Notes: a model not told the origin generated them from the letters alone. 64,000 nucleotides of DNA from an uncultured Clostridia bacterium (GCA_934149305.1 CAKPEF010000005.1:1-64000), one strand, 5' to 3'; counted from the first letter of the stretch, positions 1 through 8,081 are shown. Made by a program: numbers and translations.

Positions 1-93
1 CTCCTAATTATATATTAAAGGGGTGAACAAATCATTGAAAACTTTTATAGGGTGATTTTATCATTGATTATTCATATAAAAAACGGAAAAATC

Positions 94-122
94 TTGAAAT
101 TTTGAGAAAAAGGTGATAAAAT
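94..122 (+). promoter_or_regulatory. Sigma-A-type promoter for the Cys-rich peptide gene
   Basis: TTGAAA at 94-99, a 17-base spacer and TAAAAT at 117-122, with an extended TG just before the -10. A 9-bp inverted repeat (TGATGAAAT / ATTTCATCA, about 131-158) follows in the leader and could act as an operator or leader hairpin. Bases 1-93 show no gene I can support. Confidence 0.6.
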
Positions 123-184
123 AGTACATGTGATGAAATCAAAAACAATATTTCATCATATAAGATAAAAAAGGAGAGATTCTT

Positions 185-310
185 ATGTTATGTAATAGTT
201 GTGACTGGTATGAAAGCGGAGATGTTGAAAAAGGTCAATGTGGAAACATAGATAGTGCATATTATGGCGAAGATGTTGACGGAAGTCAAGCATGCGGAAA
301 GGCGAAGTAA
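185..310 (+). CDS. 41-residue Cys-rich small protein, function unknown
   Basis: A short gene with a good ribosome site (AAGGAGAG, 5-6 bases before the ATG) and its own promoter. The product has four cysteines (C3, C6, C19, C37), the first pair as CxxC, plus many acidic residues and no hydrophobic stretch. That spacing suits a small cytosolic zinc or iron-sulfur binding peptide, but I do not recognise the family and metal binding is inference. It stands alone, and a strong intrinsic terminator follows at 465-499. Reality as a gene is supported by promoter, ribosome site and Cys pattern, not by known homology. Confidence 0.6.
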   Translation: MLCNSCDWYESGDVEKGQCGNIDSAYYGEDVDGSQACGKAK

Positions 311-464
311 TTTTATGAAAAATAATATATCTTATATGGAACTTCACATGCATATTTAGCACTTATGGTACCTGATTTTAGTAGGTGCTTTAAGTGCTAC
401 TTGTGGTGTTTAAAAAGTTTACCTACTAAATAAGATGTATTTATTATAAAGTTATAGGCTTATT

Positions 465-499
465 AAAAGTGTAGGTAGATTTATATACCTACACTTTTT
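465..499 (+). terminator. Intrinsic terminator after the Cys-rich gene
   Basis: Perfect 13-bp stem AAAAGTGTAGGTA / TACCTACACTTTT with a short AT loop and a T run. A second hairpin about 100 bases upstream (arms AGCACTTA / TAAGTGCT near 359-395) lacks a T run. Apart from these hairpins and the following repeat, 311-770 holds no gene I can see. Confidence 0.8.
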
Positions 500-527
500 C
501 GTTATATAAAAGAAAGATATGCATTTT

Positions 528-650
528 GTTACTATTCAGCCTTTAAAAGTAAAAAATGTAAAACAGCTATAAAAATGTAGCGGAGCTTAGGTGTGCTCCA
601 TAAAAATACTATTGACTAGCACTTGGCATAAATTAAGCCTGAATAGTAAC
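528..650 (+). repeat. Dispersed intergenic hairpin repeat with inverted ends (MITE-like)
   Basis: Starts GTTACTATTCAG and ends CTGAATAGTAAC, a perfect 12-bp terminal inverted repeat. The core contains TGTAGCGGAGC...GTGCTCCATAAAA. It is the same family as the copies at 19447, 25053 and 46367, and has no coding capacity. I see no flanking target duplication at this copy. Confidence 0.75.
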
Positions 651-730
651 TTCTATCGTTCAAGAATAACTAGTTTATTAATTAACATATGAAAATAAAA
701 ACTCAATTCATACATTTTAAATTTTCTTAA

Positions 731-759
731 TTGAAGAAGTGATGTAGGTATGATAATAT
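731..759 (+). promoter_or_regulatory. hisS promoter
   Basis: TTGAAG at 731-736, 17-base spacer, TAATAT at 754-759 with an extended TG. The leader to the hisS start is only about 20 bases, so there is no room for a T-box here. Confidence 0.6.
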
Positions 760-784
760 AGATAAAACAAAAAGGAGAATGTAT

Positions 785-2101
785 ATGGAAAATAAAAGAG
801 TTGAACCAAAAACCATTGCGGGTTTTATGGAATTATTACCAAATGAACAAATATTATTTAATCAAATGATGGACACTATAAGAAAATCTTATGAAAGTTT
901 TGGATTTTTACCAATAGATACGCCAATTATAGAGTATTCAGACGTATTGCTTGCAAAAGCTGGTTGTGAAACAGAAAAACAAATATATAGATTTGAAAAA
1001 GGTGAAAACGATTTATCACTAAGATTCGACTTAACAGTGCCTCTTGCAAAGTATGTGTCAGAATATTATGGAAATTTGAGTTTTCCTTTTAGAAGATATC
1101 AAATAGGTAAAGTGTATAGAGGAGAAAAGCCACAAAGAGGCAGATATAGAGAGTTTTATCAATGTGATATTGATATAATTGGTGATGGTGAGATAAGTGT
1201 TATAAACGAAGCTGAAATGCCAGCAGTTATATACAAAACATTCAAAAATTTAGGATTTGATAATTTTACAATATATATGAACAATCGTAAAATTTTAAAT
1301 GGATTATTTGAAAGTTTAGGTCTTAAAGAAAATGCTGCTGATGTTATGAGAATCATTGATAAATTCGATAAAATCGGTGAAGACGGTGTTAGAGCAGAAC
1401 TTACTAAAATAGAAGTTAATGACTCTGCACTAAATAAGATTATGGAATTTATTTTAATAACTGGAACAACCGATGAAAAAATAAATGCACTTAAAAATAT
1501 AAATATAGAAAACGATTTATTCAAAGAAGGCGTAAGCGAACTTGAAACAGTTGTATCAGCAATCAAAATGTTTGGTGTTCCAGATGAATATTTTACTATT
1601 GATTTGAAAATTGCAAGGGGGCTAGACTATTACACTGGTACAGTATATGAAACATTGCTAAATGATTACAAGAGTTTGGGTAGCATTTGTTCAGGTGGAA
1701 GATATGATAACTTGGCAGAATTCTACACAGATAAAAAGCTTCCTGGTGTTGGAATATCAATAGGTTTAACAAGACTTTTCTTCCAACTAAACGAAGCTAA
1801 ACTAATAAAAGCAGAAAGAAATTCAATTGCAAAATTACTAGTTATTTCAATGGATGAGGATATAGATGAGGCATTAAAAGTATCATCAGAAATAAGAGAT
1901 GCTGGAATTCAAGTAGAAGTGTATGTTGAAAACAAAAAGCCAAAAGCAAAAATGAAATACGCTGACAAGCTTGCCATACCTTATATTTTAATAATAGGCG
2001 AAGAGGAAAGAGAAACAAAAATGTATACACTAAAAGAGATGCAAACTGGCGAACAAGAAAAATTAAGTGTAGATGCGATAATAGAGAGGTTGAAAGGCTA
2101 A
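785..2101 (+). CDS. hisS: Histidyl-tRNA synthetase
   Basis: Class II aminoacyl-tRNA synthetase that charges tRNA-His in the cytosol. The 438-residue product has the expected order: motif 1 region, motif 2 (FRRYQIGKVYRGEKP...FYQCDIDIIG), the histidine-specific GLDYYTGTVYE, SGGRYDNL, and motif 3 (GVGISIGLTRL). A C-terminal anticodon-binding domain follows. An ATG at 779 is also in frame but lies one base from AGGAG (773-777). The ATG at 785 has a 7-base spacing and is chosen. The length is normal, and the catalytic His-A motifs argue against the HisZ regulatory paralogue. It is monocistronic from its own promoter. Confidence 0.95.
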   Translation: MENKRVEPKTIAGFMELLPNEQILFNQMMDTIRKSYESFGFLPIDTPIIEYSDVLLAKAGCETEKQIYRFEKGENDLSLRFDLTVPLAKYVSEYYGNLSFPFRRYQIGKVYRGEKPQRGRYREFYQCDIDIIGDGEISVINEAEMPAVIYKTFKNLGFDNFTIYMNNRKILNGLFESLGLKENAADVMRIIDKFDKIGEDGVRAELTKIEVNDSALNKIMEFILITGTTDEKINALKNINIENDLFKEGVSELETVVSAIKMFGVPDEYFTIDLKIARGLDYYTGTVYETLLNDYKSLGSICSGGRYDNLAEFYTDKKLPGVGISIGLTRLFFQLNEAKLIKAERNSIAKLLVISMDEDIDEALKVSSEIRDAGIQVEVYVENKKPKAKMKYADKLAIPYILIIGEEERETKMYTLKEMQTGEQEKLSVDAIIERLKG

Positions 2102-2106
2102 ATATA

Positions 2107-2135
2107 TTGCAAAAATTTATGTAACATGGTAAAAT
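2107..2135 (+). promoter_or_regulatory. Promoter of the 102-residue orphan gene
   Basis: TTGCAA at 2107-2112, 17-base spacer, TAAAAT at 2130-2135. Confidence 0.5.
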
Positions 2136-2180
2136 AATAATTGGTGTTACCAAAATCTATAAGAATAGGTGGAAAAGAGA

Positions 2181-2489
2181 ATGGATAATTACATTCGGGT
2201 TATCGATGTGGTAGGACTTCAAAACATTGAGCTAGAGCTCGCAAATTTGTTAAAAGAAGAAAAATACCATCGCATAACTTCAGTTTCACTAGAGGGCAGA
2301 GAAATTAAGATCACATTTTCTGCTGAGGATACTTTGAAAAAGTATCCCAATTTTGTTAAGCAAGTATCCAAGAAAAAGTACCAAAACTTTACAGAGTTTA
2401 TGCTCTGTTCTCAAAAGTTTGGCAATGGAGCTTTGCTTAAAGCGGTCATCTCTGTAGGAGATAAATGGCTATTATTTTTCGTAAAATAA
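2181..2489 (+). CDS. 102-residue protein of unknown function
   Basis: I do not recognise this protein. It is a mixed alpha/beta, lysine-rich soluble protein without a signal peptide or membrane segment. The ATG at 2181 is preferred over a GTG at 2169 because AGGTGG (2167-2172) is spaced 8 bases from the ATG. It has its own promoter and a GC-rich terminator. Codon use (CGG at codon 6, several CTC/GTC/ATC codons) differs from neighbouring core genes, hinting at acquisition. CGG is otherwise almost absent from genes in the window. Confidence 0.65.
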   Translation: MDNYIRVIDVVGLQNIELELANLLKEEKYHRITSVSLEGREIKITFSAEDTLKKYPNFVKQVSKKKYQNFTEFMLCSQKFGNGALLKAVISVGDKWLLFFVK

Positions 2490-2493
2490 GTTG

Positions 2494-2524
2494 GCGCCCC
2501 TAAATTTGGGGGCGCTTGCTTTTT
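2494..2524 (+). terminator. Strong intrinsic terminator
   Basis: GCGCCCC (2494-2500) pairs with GGGGCGC (2509-2515), and a T-rich tail follows. It ends the orphan-gene transcript. Confidence 0.85.
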
Positions 2525-2538
2525 AATGGCAAATATAA

Positions 2539-2567
2539 TTGAATTGTTGCAAATACTATGCTATACT
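2539..2567 (+). promoter_or_regulatory. Promoter of the HD-domain gene
   Basis: TTGAAT at 2539-2544, 17-base spacer, TATACT at 2562-2567. Confidence 0.6.
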
Positions 2568-2592
2568 ATAGTGCGTAAGTAGAGGTGAGAAG

Positions 2593-3636
2593 ATGTCGTA
2601 TTTTGATACACAAGATGAAAAAGTAAAAGAGCTACACAAAGTGTATTCAGAAAAATGTCCTGATTTTATAAAAGAAATAATAGATTATCCAGAACTTATT
2701 AGACTAAATGGTGTGGATATAAACTCTGGAACAAATTTAAGTGGCTTCAATTTGTATAAATATAAATATTCAGTGTTAGATCATAGCTTGGGAGTTGCTC
2801 TTATTCTAAATAATTTTATTACTAATAAAAACAAGCTTTTAGCAGCACTTTTTCATGATATATCAGTACCAGCTTTTTCGTATGCTACCACATATATAGA
2901 TGAAAGCAACTTTGAAAAAGACGAAAACGTACTTACAAATTATGATGTTATCGTTGGTTCAGACAAATTATTTGGGTATTTGTTTGACAATGGTATAAAT
3001 ATTGATGAATTGTGTGATTATACGGATTTTCCATTAGGATATAATATTAGACCGACACTTTGCGTGCACACATTAGAATATTTTTTGCATACGGCATATA
3101 TGTCTGAAATGTGTACACTTGAAGAAATAAAAGCAATTTATAATGATTTGGTGGTAGTTCCAAATGATGATAACATGCCAGAATTATGTTTTAATGATTT
3201 AGAGCTTGCAACAAAGTTTTTTAAGATTAGCATAGAGTGTGGAGAAAAATATAGATCGTATGAGTCAAAAATGGCGATGAAGTTTATAGCAGATACTCTT
3301 GCAGCAATGGTAAGAAGAGGTGTTATAAAAAGAAAAGATTTATATACTTTGCAGGACAAAGTAATAATGGATATAGGATTAAACTGCAGTGACAAGAGAA
3401 TTAGTGACAGATGGCGTTATTTGCCAAACTTAAGAAGAGTATATACAAAATTTAATAAAGTAGAGAAAAAATATTGTACAAAAATAGCTCGAGACTTAAG
3501 ATATGTAGATCCATTAGTAAAAATAAATAGAAGATATATAAGATTAAGCAAAATAAATCCTGATGTATCTAAAAAGATAAATGAGTTCTTAGATTCAGAT
3601 ACAGACCTTTATATGTATATAGATTATGAAGATTAA
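2593..3636 (+). CDS. HD-domain phosphohydrolase
   Basis: A 347-residue soluble protein with an HD metal-dependent phosphohydrolase signature: a DHSLGVA segment around residues 64-70 and LFHDISVP around 96-103, giving the H...HD pattern. HD proteins of this layout act on nucleotides or phosphoesters. The substrate here cannot be named from sequence. The region after the HD core is helical and rich in basic residues. It is monocistronic with its own promoter and terminator, and lies directly before the toxin island without sharing the island's repeated sequences. Confidence 0.8.
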   Translation: MSYFDTQDEKVKELHKVYSEKCPDFIKEIIDYPELIRLNGVDINSGTNLSGFNLYKYKYSVLDHSLGVALILNNFITNKNKLLAALFHDISVPAFSYATTYIDESNFEKDENVLTNYDVIVGSDKLFGYLFDNGINIDELCDYTDFPLGYNIRPTLCVHTLEYFLHTAYMSEMCTLEEIKAIYNDLVVVPNDDNMPELCFNDLELATKFFKISIECGEKYRSYESKMAMKFIADTLAAMVRRGVIKRKDLYTLQDKVIMDIGLNCSDKRISDRWRYLPNLRRVYTKFNKVEKKYCTKIARDLRYVDPLVKINRRYIRLSKINPDVSKKINEFLDSDTDLYMYIDYED

Positions 3637-3665
3637 AAAATGCAGCATAAGGGATTACCATTTTG

Positions 3666-3708
3666 GCTAGAGATATAATGCAGATTTGCAAAATACCTCT
3701 AGCTTTTT
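3666..3708 (+). terminator. Terminator, first copy of the island repeat
   Basis: GCTAGAG (3666-3672) pairs with CTCTAGC (3697-3703), followed by five T. The same hairpin follows the Imm11 genes at 4711, 7992 and 9883. Here it has come to lie after the HD-domain gene and marks the left edge of the duplicated island sequence. Confidence 0.75.
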
Positions 3709-3755
3709 GTGGCTTAAATATAAAAATATAACATAATTATCAATTTGTATGTAAC

Positions 3756-3867
3756 AATGTAGCGGAGCACAGCGTGCTCCATAAAAAACTGCCGAGAGTA
3801 ACATGCTAAAATAAAATTGGATATATATTGTAGTTAGTAATGAAGCACACTTAAGCTCCGCTACATT
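3756..3867 (+). repeat. Intergenic hairpin repeat, island variant
   Basis: Arms AATGTAGCGGAGC (3756-3768) and GCTCCGCTACATT (3855-3867) are perfect inverted 13-mers. An internal GGAGCAC/GTGCTCC mini-hairpin lies near the left arm. Same core as the dispersed family, but the outer GTTACTATTCAG ends are absent. Confidence 0.75.
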
Positions 3868-3932
3868 GATTGTGCTATTTATAAAGTTTGCAACAAATCT
3901 TGAGAAAAATTACAAAAATTTCAAGAAATATA

Positions 3933-3961
3933 TTTACAAAAAAAGCCCCAAATGATAATCT
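3933..3961 (+). promoter_or_regulatory. Retained toxin promoter driving an orphan immunity gene
   Basis: TTTACA at 3933-3938, 17-base spacer, TAATCT at 3956-3961 with an extended TG. It aligns with the promoter of the intact toxin at 4978-5006. Here it sits about 135 bases before an immunity gene, with no toxin body between them. Confidence 0.6.
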
Positions 3962-3985
3962 GACAACAACGAGGAAAAAGCTTAA

Positions 3986-4081
3986 AGTAGTTACAAACAA
4001 AATCGAAGTGACAAGGAAGAAGCATTGTCAATATTGAAAAAAATACGTGATATGCTATTGAATGGAACATTTAAGTATTAA
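3986..4081 (+). pseudogene. Toxin 3' tail remnant (last 31 codons)
   Basis: The reading frame open from 3986 to the TAA at 4079-4081 ends in IRDMLLNGTFKY, identical to the C-terminus of the intact toxin at 5050-7362. Upstream residues (KEEALSILKK) differ from the toxin's KEQVISILGE, so the lost toxin was probably a different allele. The frame is closed upstream by TAA at 3983-3985. It overlaps no start and is presumably non-functional. Confidence 0.75.
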
Positions 4082-4096
4082 GAGGAGTGAATTAGT

Positions 4097-4663
4097 ATGA
4101 AAATATGGGAATTTGGTGCAGTAGCAGAAAGATATGACAGTTTAATTCCAGTAGATGGCTACACATACGAGGAATTGATATCTTTTGATGGGAGAAGTCA
4201 TAAAAACGACTGGACATGCAAAAAGGTAGTGCCGAACATAAATCCTAAAAAGAATCCTAAGTTTAGTGACTATTCTGAATGCATGGGTGTTTTAGTCTTT
4301 AGCCAAAAGGCCATTGAAAAATTGTATGACTTTATAAAGGACGATGTTGAAATTTTACCTCTTGAGTGCGACTATGGAGATTTTTCACTGATAAATGTGA
4401 CAACAATTCTTGGTGCACTTGATCGTGAAAAGTCAAAATTTGAAGTGTTCAAAGGCTCTGACAGAATTATGTATGTTGAAAAATATGCTTTTTTTGAAGA
4501 GGTTGTAAAAGGACACGACATTTTTACGCTTAAAGACAAAAGTGGCACTTGCATTTTTGCTTCCGACAGACTTGTACAAACAATAAATCAAAGCAAATTA
4601 AAAGGCTTCCGTTTCGAACTTGTATGGGATAGTGAAGAATCACTAGAAGATGCAAGTAAATAA
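4097..4663 (+). CDS. Imm11-like immunity protein, copy 1 (orphan)
   Basis: A 188-residue cytosolic protein that resembles the Imm11/DUF1629 family: an acidic protein with a VFSQKAIEKLYDFI segment, PLECDYGDFSLINVTT and a C-terminal KLKGFRFELVWDSEES. Members are commonly encoded directly after polymorphic toxins and neutralise them. It is 15 bases after a toxin-tail scar, has an AGAGGAG ribosome site, and is close to the copies at 7378 and 8423. Differences from those copies concentrate in residues about 110-165, the likely toxin-contact region. The family call is from memory of motifs and is moderately certain. Confidence 0.75.
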   Translation: MKIWEFGAVAERYDSLIPVDGYTYEELISFDGRSHKNDWTCKKVVPNINPKKNPKFSDYSECMGVLVFSQKAIEKLYDFIKDDVEILPLECDYGDFSLINVTTILGALDREKSKFEVFKGSDRIMYVEKYAFFEEVVKGHDIFTLKDKSGTCIFASDRLVQTINQSKLKGFRFELVWDSEESLEDASK

Positions 4664-4710
4664 TTACTCAAAGAAAGATTTTCTAAGAGTATAGCAAAGT
4701 TTCTAAAAAA

Positions 4711-4753
4711 GCTAGAGATATAATGCAGATTTGCAAAATACCTCTAGCTTTTT
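4711..4753 (+). terminator. Terminator after Imm11 copy 1
   Basis: GCTAGAG / CTCTAGC stem with an inner GCA...TGC pairing and five T. Identical to the copies at 3666, 7992 and 9883. Confidence 0.8.
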
Positions 4754-4800
4754 GTGGCTTAAATATAAAAATATAACATAATTATCAATTTGTATGTAAC

Positions 4801-4912
4801 AATGTAGCGGAGCACAGCGTGCTCCATAAAAACCTATTGATGGTAACATGCTAAAATAAAATTGGATATATATTGTAGTTAGTAATGGAGCACACTTAAG
4901 CTCCGCTACATG
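4801..4912 (+). repeat. Intergenic hairpin repeat, island variant
   Basis: AATGTAGCGGAGC at 4801-4813 and GCTCCGCTACAT at 4900-4911 as inverted arms. The centre differs slightly from the 3756 and 8082 copies. Confidence 0.75.
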
Positions 4913-4977
4913 GATTGTGCTATTTATAAAGTTTGCAACAAATTTTTAAAAAAAATTACAAAAATTTCAAAAAACAT

Positions 4978-5006
4978 ATTTACAAAAAAAGTAAAAGATG
5001 ATAATA
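4978..5006 (+). promoter_or_regulatory. Promoter of the secreted toxin
   Basis: TTTACA at 4978-4983, exactly 17 bases, TAATAT at 5001-5006, with an extended TG at the -10. The matching elements at 3933 and 8259 are the same promoter left behind in deletion derivatives. Confidence 0.7.
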
Positions 5007-5049
5007 TACCACATAGTCAAGGCAAAATATATAAAAAAGGAGAAACAAC

Positions 5050-7362
5050 ATGAAACGGCTAATAGCAACTCTTTTGACACTCGTAATACTGGTAACAAAC
5101 ATACCGTATACAGTATTTGCGACATCGCATAGTCCTAGACCGAGCGATGAAGATGACAACATCACAGGTTCAATTGTTGACGAAGATGAAGACATCACGA
5201 ATCCGGGTGGAGGTGGAACAGCGCATAATCCTTTGCCACCAGATGAAGATGACAACATCACAGGTTCAATTGTTGATGAAGAGGACGGTAGCATAGGCTC
5301 ATCTCCGTTTGGAGACGATGTGGATATAACCAGTAGCTATGGCGAATGTCTGCATGAGAACACATCGGAGAAATGCGTAGAAGAGAGCGACTACAAATCG
5401 AGTGGAAGTACAAAGCATAGTTACACGGCGGTATATGAAACGCGTTGTAACAATTGTGGCGAACTTGTTGAGAGCAAAACAAAAGAGATAAAAGAGGAGC
5501 ACAATTTCAAAAACGGTGAATGTCGAAATTGTGGCTACATTGCAAAAGATTGCAAACATACAAAAACTACAGAAAAAATCGTATATTGGTATACATCAGA
5601 AGACCAAAATGGCAATGATACGAGTTTTACTATAGTAAATATAGTATGCAAAAATTGTGATGTTAAACTTGGCGAAAAGACATACTATGGTCCAATAATA
5701 GCAGTGCCTGATGATGAGGATTGCGAGCACGAAGAATTAGAGACTATAGTAGAAAAAGAATGGTACGAAGTAGCGTCTGAAAAAGGACATTACAAAATTA
5801 CCAAAAGTAAAGTGGTATGCAAAGAATGCGAAAAGACTATAAAAGAGTACAAAATACAGTCTTTAGAATATAAGCATACATTTGAAAATGGAACATGTAC
5901 CAAATGTCTTTACGAAGAAAAAGCAAAAGCGCAAACACCAAAACAAAATAACAACCAAAAAGGTAGCAGTACCAAAAAAGAAAACCAGTCAAAAGAAAAC
6001 TTAGAGACAAAACCAGAAGAAGACCCCATAGAATGGATTTACATAGATGCAAATAAAAACAGATTTGCAGTAAATGGTGAAGAATCTATCGAATGGGATG
6101 CCGCTCCAATATTAGATGCGAATGGCAACTTGCAAGTACCACTAAGACAGCTCGCAGAAGTAATGGGGTGGAAAGTTACATGGAACGAAGATGAGGAAAG
6201 TGTAACTTTAACAAATGGCAATGTAAGGAAAGTTTTCACAAAAGGTTCCGATGAGTATGTGCTAGAAGAAAACGATGCGGTATATTATGAATTTCTGCAA
6301 AATAAAGTTACAAACAGAAATGGAGTACTGTATGTAGACTTAGATGGCGTACTCGATGGAACAGGTTATAGCTACTATGTAAATGGCACATCTTATCACA
6401 TAAAAAGCGTAGAAGAAGTATTCAATAAAGTAGTTTCTAGTAATCTTTATGACAATTATGATGTTGTTGCTTCAAAAACACTTTTAGATGAGATAAACTA
6501 TACTGTAGAGGTTTCAAAGGATGAGTTTATTTTATCTTTGGTTCCTAAGCGTGATGGATTTTTCTATTCAATTATAGTTCCTGCAACAAATCAAACGTTA
6601 AAAGGAAATTATTATGATGGAGAATTCACATGGGTAGGAATGGTAGGTGAAGTACTTGCTGGAGAACTTTTCGTTTCGGATATAAGAGACTTATCGGCAG
6701 ATTTTGTGAATTGGGAATTTTCTAAATCACATCTAATACAAACGGGATTAGATATGGTTGGTTTTATTCCTATAATAGGTTCACTTAAATATTCTGATGA
6801 ATTTCTGGCCACAATACGAAAAACAAGTAAAGCGCTTGATGCAGGTGACATCGCAGATGTTAATAAGCTTTTAAAAGAAACAGGCAATATAGATGATGTT
6901 GCACAAAAAACTTTAAAAAAGCTTGACAACTATGATGATGCGGTAAAAGGTGTCATTAAAAATACCGATGAAATTGCTGATGCAACATCAACTGTAGCAA
7001 AAAAAGCAAGTAAAGCAAGTTCAAGAAAGTTAGCTAAAAACCTTGAAAAAGCTGGTATCAGTAAGCCTAAAGATTATAAGGCAGCAGCACATCATATTGT
7101 TGCTGGTGGCGATCCTGATGCTATGAGATCAAGAGAGATCCTAGAGTCATTTGGTATCGACATAAATGATGCTTCAAATGGTGTTTTTCTTCCATGTGTA
7201 AAAGGTGCACCAACTAAGGCAACTTATCATCCACCGTTAAACACGAAAGTGTACAATCAGAATGTTTACAAGATGTTGCAAGATGCTAAGAGTAAAGAGC
7301 AAGTTATATCGATACTTGGAGAAATACGCGATATGCTATTGAATGGAACATTTAAGTATTAA
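5050..7362 (+). CDS. Secreted polymorphic toxin with C-terminal AHH nuclease domain
   Basis: A 770-residue Sec-exported protein. Residues 1-25 form a signal peptide. Residues 30-85 hold an acidic linker with a repeated DEDDNITGSIVDE. Residues about 97-305 carry several CxxC/HxF-GxCxxC zinc-ribbon-like repeats. Residues about 329-455 resemble the copper-amine-oxidase N-terminal (stalk) domain. Around 564-580 there is a pre-toxin-like GLDMVGFIPIIGSL. The last 95 residues match AHH endonucleases of the HNH/Endo VII superfamily, with A680-H681-H682 and GIDINDASNGVFLP. Family knowledge gives DNA cleavage in rival cells. Delivery here is inferred. An Imm11-like gene follows after 15 bases. Codon 3 is CGG. 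Confidence 0.82.
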   Translation: MKRLIATLLTLVILVTNIPYTVFATSHSPRPSDEDDNITGSIVDEDEDITNPGGGGTAHNPLPPDEDDNITGSIVDEEDGSIGSSPFGDDVDITSSYGECLHENTSEKCVEESDYKSSGSTKHSYTAVYETRCNNCGELVESKTKEIKEEHNFKNGECRNCGYIAKDCKHTKTTEKIVYWYTSEDQNGNDTSFTIVNIVCKNCDVKLGEKTYYGPIIAVPDDEDCEHEELETIVEKEWYEVASEKGHYKITKSKVVCKECEKTIKEYKIQSLEYKHTFENGTCTKCLYEEKAKAQTPKQNNNQKGSSTKKENQSKENLETKPEEDPIEWIYIDANKNRFAVNGEESIEWDAAPILDANGNLQVPLRQLAEVMGWKVTWNEDEESVTLTNGNVRKVFTKGSDEYVLEENDAVYYEFLQNKVTNRNGVLYVDLDGVLDGTGYSYYVNGTSYHIKSVEEVFNKVVSSNLYDNYDVVASKTLLDEINYTVEVSKDEFILSLVPKRDGFFYSIIVPATNQTLKGNYYDGEFTWVGMVGEVLAGELFVSDIRDLSADFVNWEFSKSHLIQTGLDMVGFIPIIGSLKYSDEFLATIRKTSKALDAGDIADVNKLLKETGNIDDVAQKTLKKLDNYDDAVKGVIKNTDEIADATSTVAKKASKASSRKLAKNLEKAGISKPKDYKAAAHHIVAGGDPDAMRSREILESFGIDINDASNGVFLPCVKGAPTKATYHPPLNTKVYNQNVYKMLQDAKSKEQVISILGEIRDMLLNGTFKY

Positions 7363-7377
7363 AAGGAGTGAGTTAGT

Positions 7378-7944
7378 ATGAAAATATGGGAATTTGGTGC
7401 AGTAGCAGAAAGATATGACAGCTTAACACCAGCAGATGGCTACACATACGAAGAAATGATGTCTTTCGATGGTAGAAGCCATAAAAACGACTGGACATGC
7501 AGAAAGGTAGTGCCGAATATAAATCCTAAAAAGAATCCTAAGTTTAGTGACTATTCTGAATGCATGGGTGTTTTAGTCTTTAGCCAAAAAGCTATTGAAA
7601 AATTGTATGACCTTATAAAAGATGATGTTGAAATTTTACCTCTTGAGTGCGATTATGGAGATTTTTCTCTAATAAATGTAACAACAGTTCTTGATGCTAT
7701 AGACCATGAAAAATCGGAGTACAAATACATTGATGGTACAAAACAAATAATGTATTTTAAGAAGTATGTTTTTTTAGAAGAAGTCATAAAAGGATACGAC
7801 ATTTTTAAAATTACAGACAAAAGAGGTTCTTTTATATTTGCATCTGACAGACTTGTACAAACAATAAATCAAAGCAAATTAAAAGGTTTCCGTTTCGAAC
7901 TTGTATGGGATAGTGAAGAGTCACTAGAAGATGCAAGTAAATAA
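7378..7944 (+). CDS. Imm11-like immunity protein, copy 2 (cognate to the intact toxin)
   Basis: A 188-residue paralogue of the genes at 4097 and 8423. It follows the toxin stop by 15 bases with ribosome site AAAGGAG, so it is the likely cognate antidote of the AHH nuclease and is probably co-transcribed with it. The first 105 and last 30 residues are almost identical among the copies. Residues about 110-160 diverge (KYIDGTKQIMYFKKYVFLEE here). No signal peptide, as expected for a protein acting in the producer's cytosol. Family assignment rests on motif memory plus the toxin context. Confidence 0.8.
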   Translation: MKIWEFGAVAERYDSLTPADGYTYEEMMSFDGRSHKNDWTCRKVVPNINPKKNPKFSDYSECMGVLVFSQKAIEKLYDLIKDDVEILPLECDYGDFSLINVTTVLDAIDHEKSEYKYIDGTKQIMYFKKYVFLEEVIKGYDIFKITDKRGSFIFASDRLVQTINQSKLKGFRFELVWDSEESLEDASK

Positions 7945-7991
7945 TTGCTCAAAGAAAGATTTTCTAAGAGTATAGCAAAGTTTCTAAAAAA

Positions 7992-8034
7992 GCTAGAGAT
8001 ATAATGCAGATTTGCAAAATACCTCTAGCTTTTT
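7992..8034 (+). terminator. Terminator after Imm11 copy 2
   Basis: GCTAGAG at 7992-7998 pairs with CTCTAGC at 8023-8029, followed by T5. Confidence 0.8.
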
Positions 8035-8081
8035 GTGGCTTAAATATAAAAATATAACATAATTATCAATTTGTATGTAAC

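Larger units (their letters stand above)
3666..4096 (+). repeat. 431-bp direct repeat, copy 1 (copy 2 at 7992-8422)
   Basis: Contains terminator, hairpin repeat, promoter and toxin 3' tail, and ends at the ribosome site of an Imm11 gene. It is near-identical base for base, and equal in length, to 7992-8422. Shorter parts recur at 4711-4990 and 9883-10084. Such repeats explain the island's rearrangements by homologous recombination. Confidence 0.85.

Noticed and set aside
651..784. A possible histidine T-box before hisS
   Set aside because: No AGGGTGGNACCGCG-type sequence or antiterminator is present, and the predicted leader is only about 20 bases.
1159..1566. Minus-strand ORF of 135 codons inside hisS
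   Set aside because: It lies wholly within the well-supported hisS gene, has no ribosome site, and its composition is that of antisense AT-rich DNA. The same applies to the other antisense ORFs over adhE, typA, mfd, ppdK and the toxin.
2590..3636. HD-domain gene as part of the toxin island
   Set aside because: It has its own promoter and codon use like core genes. Only the terminator copy after it belongs to the island repeat.
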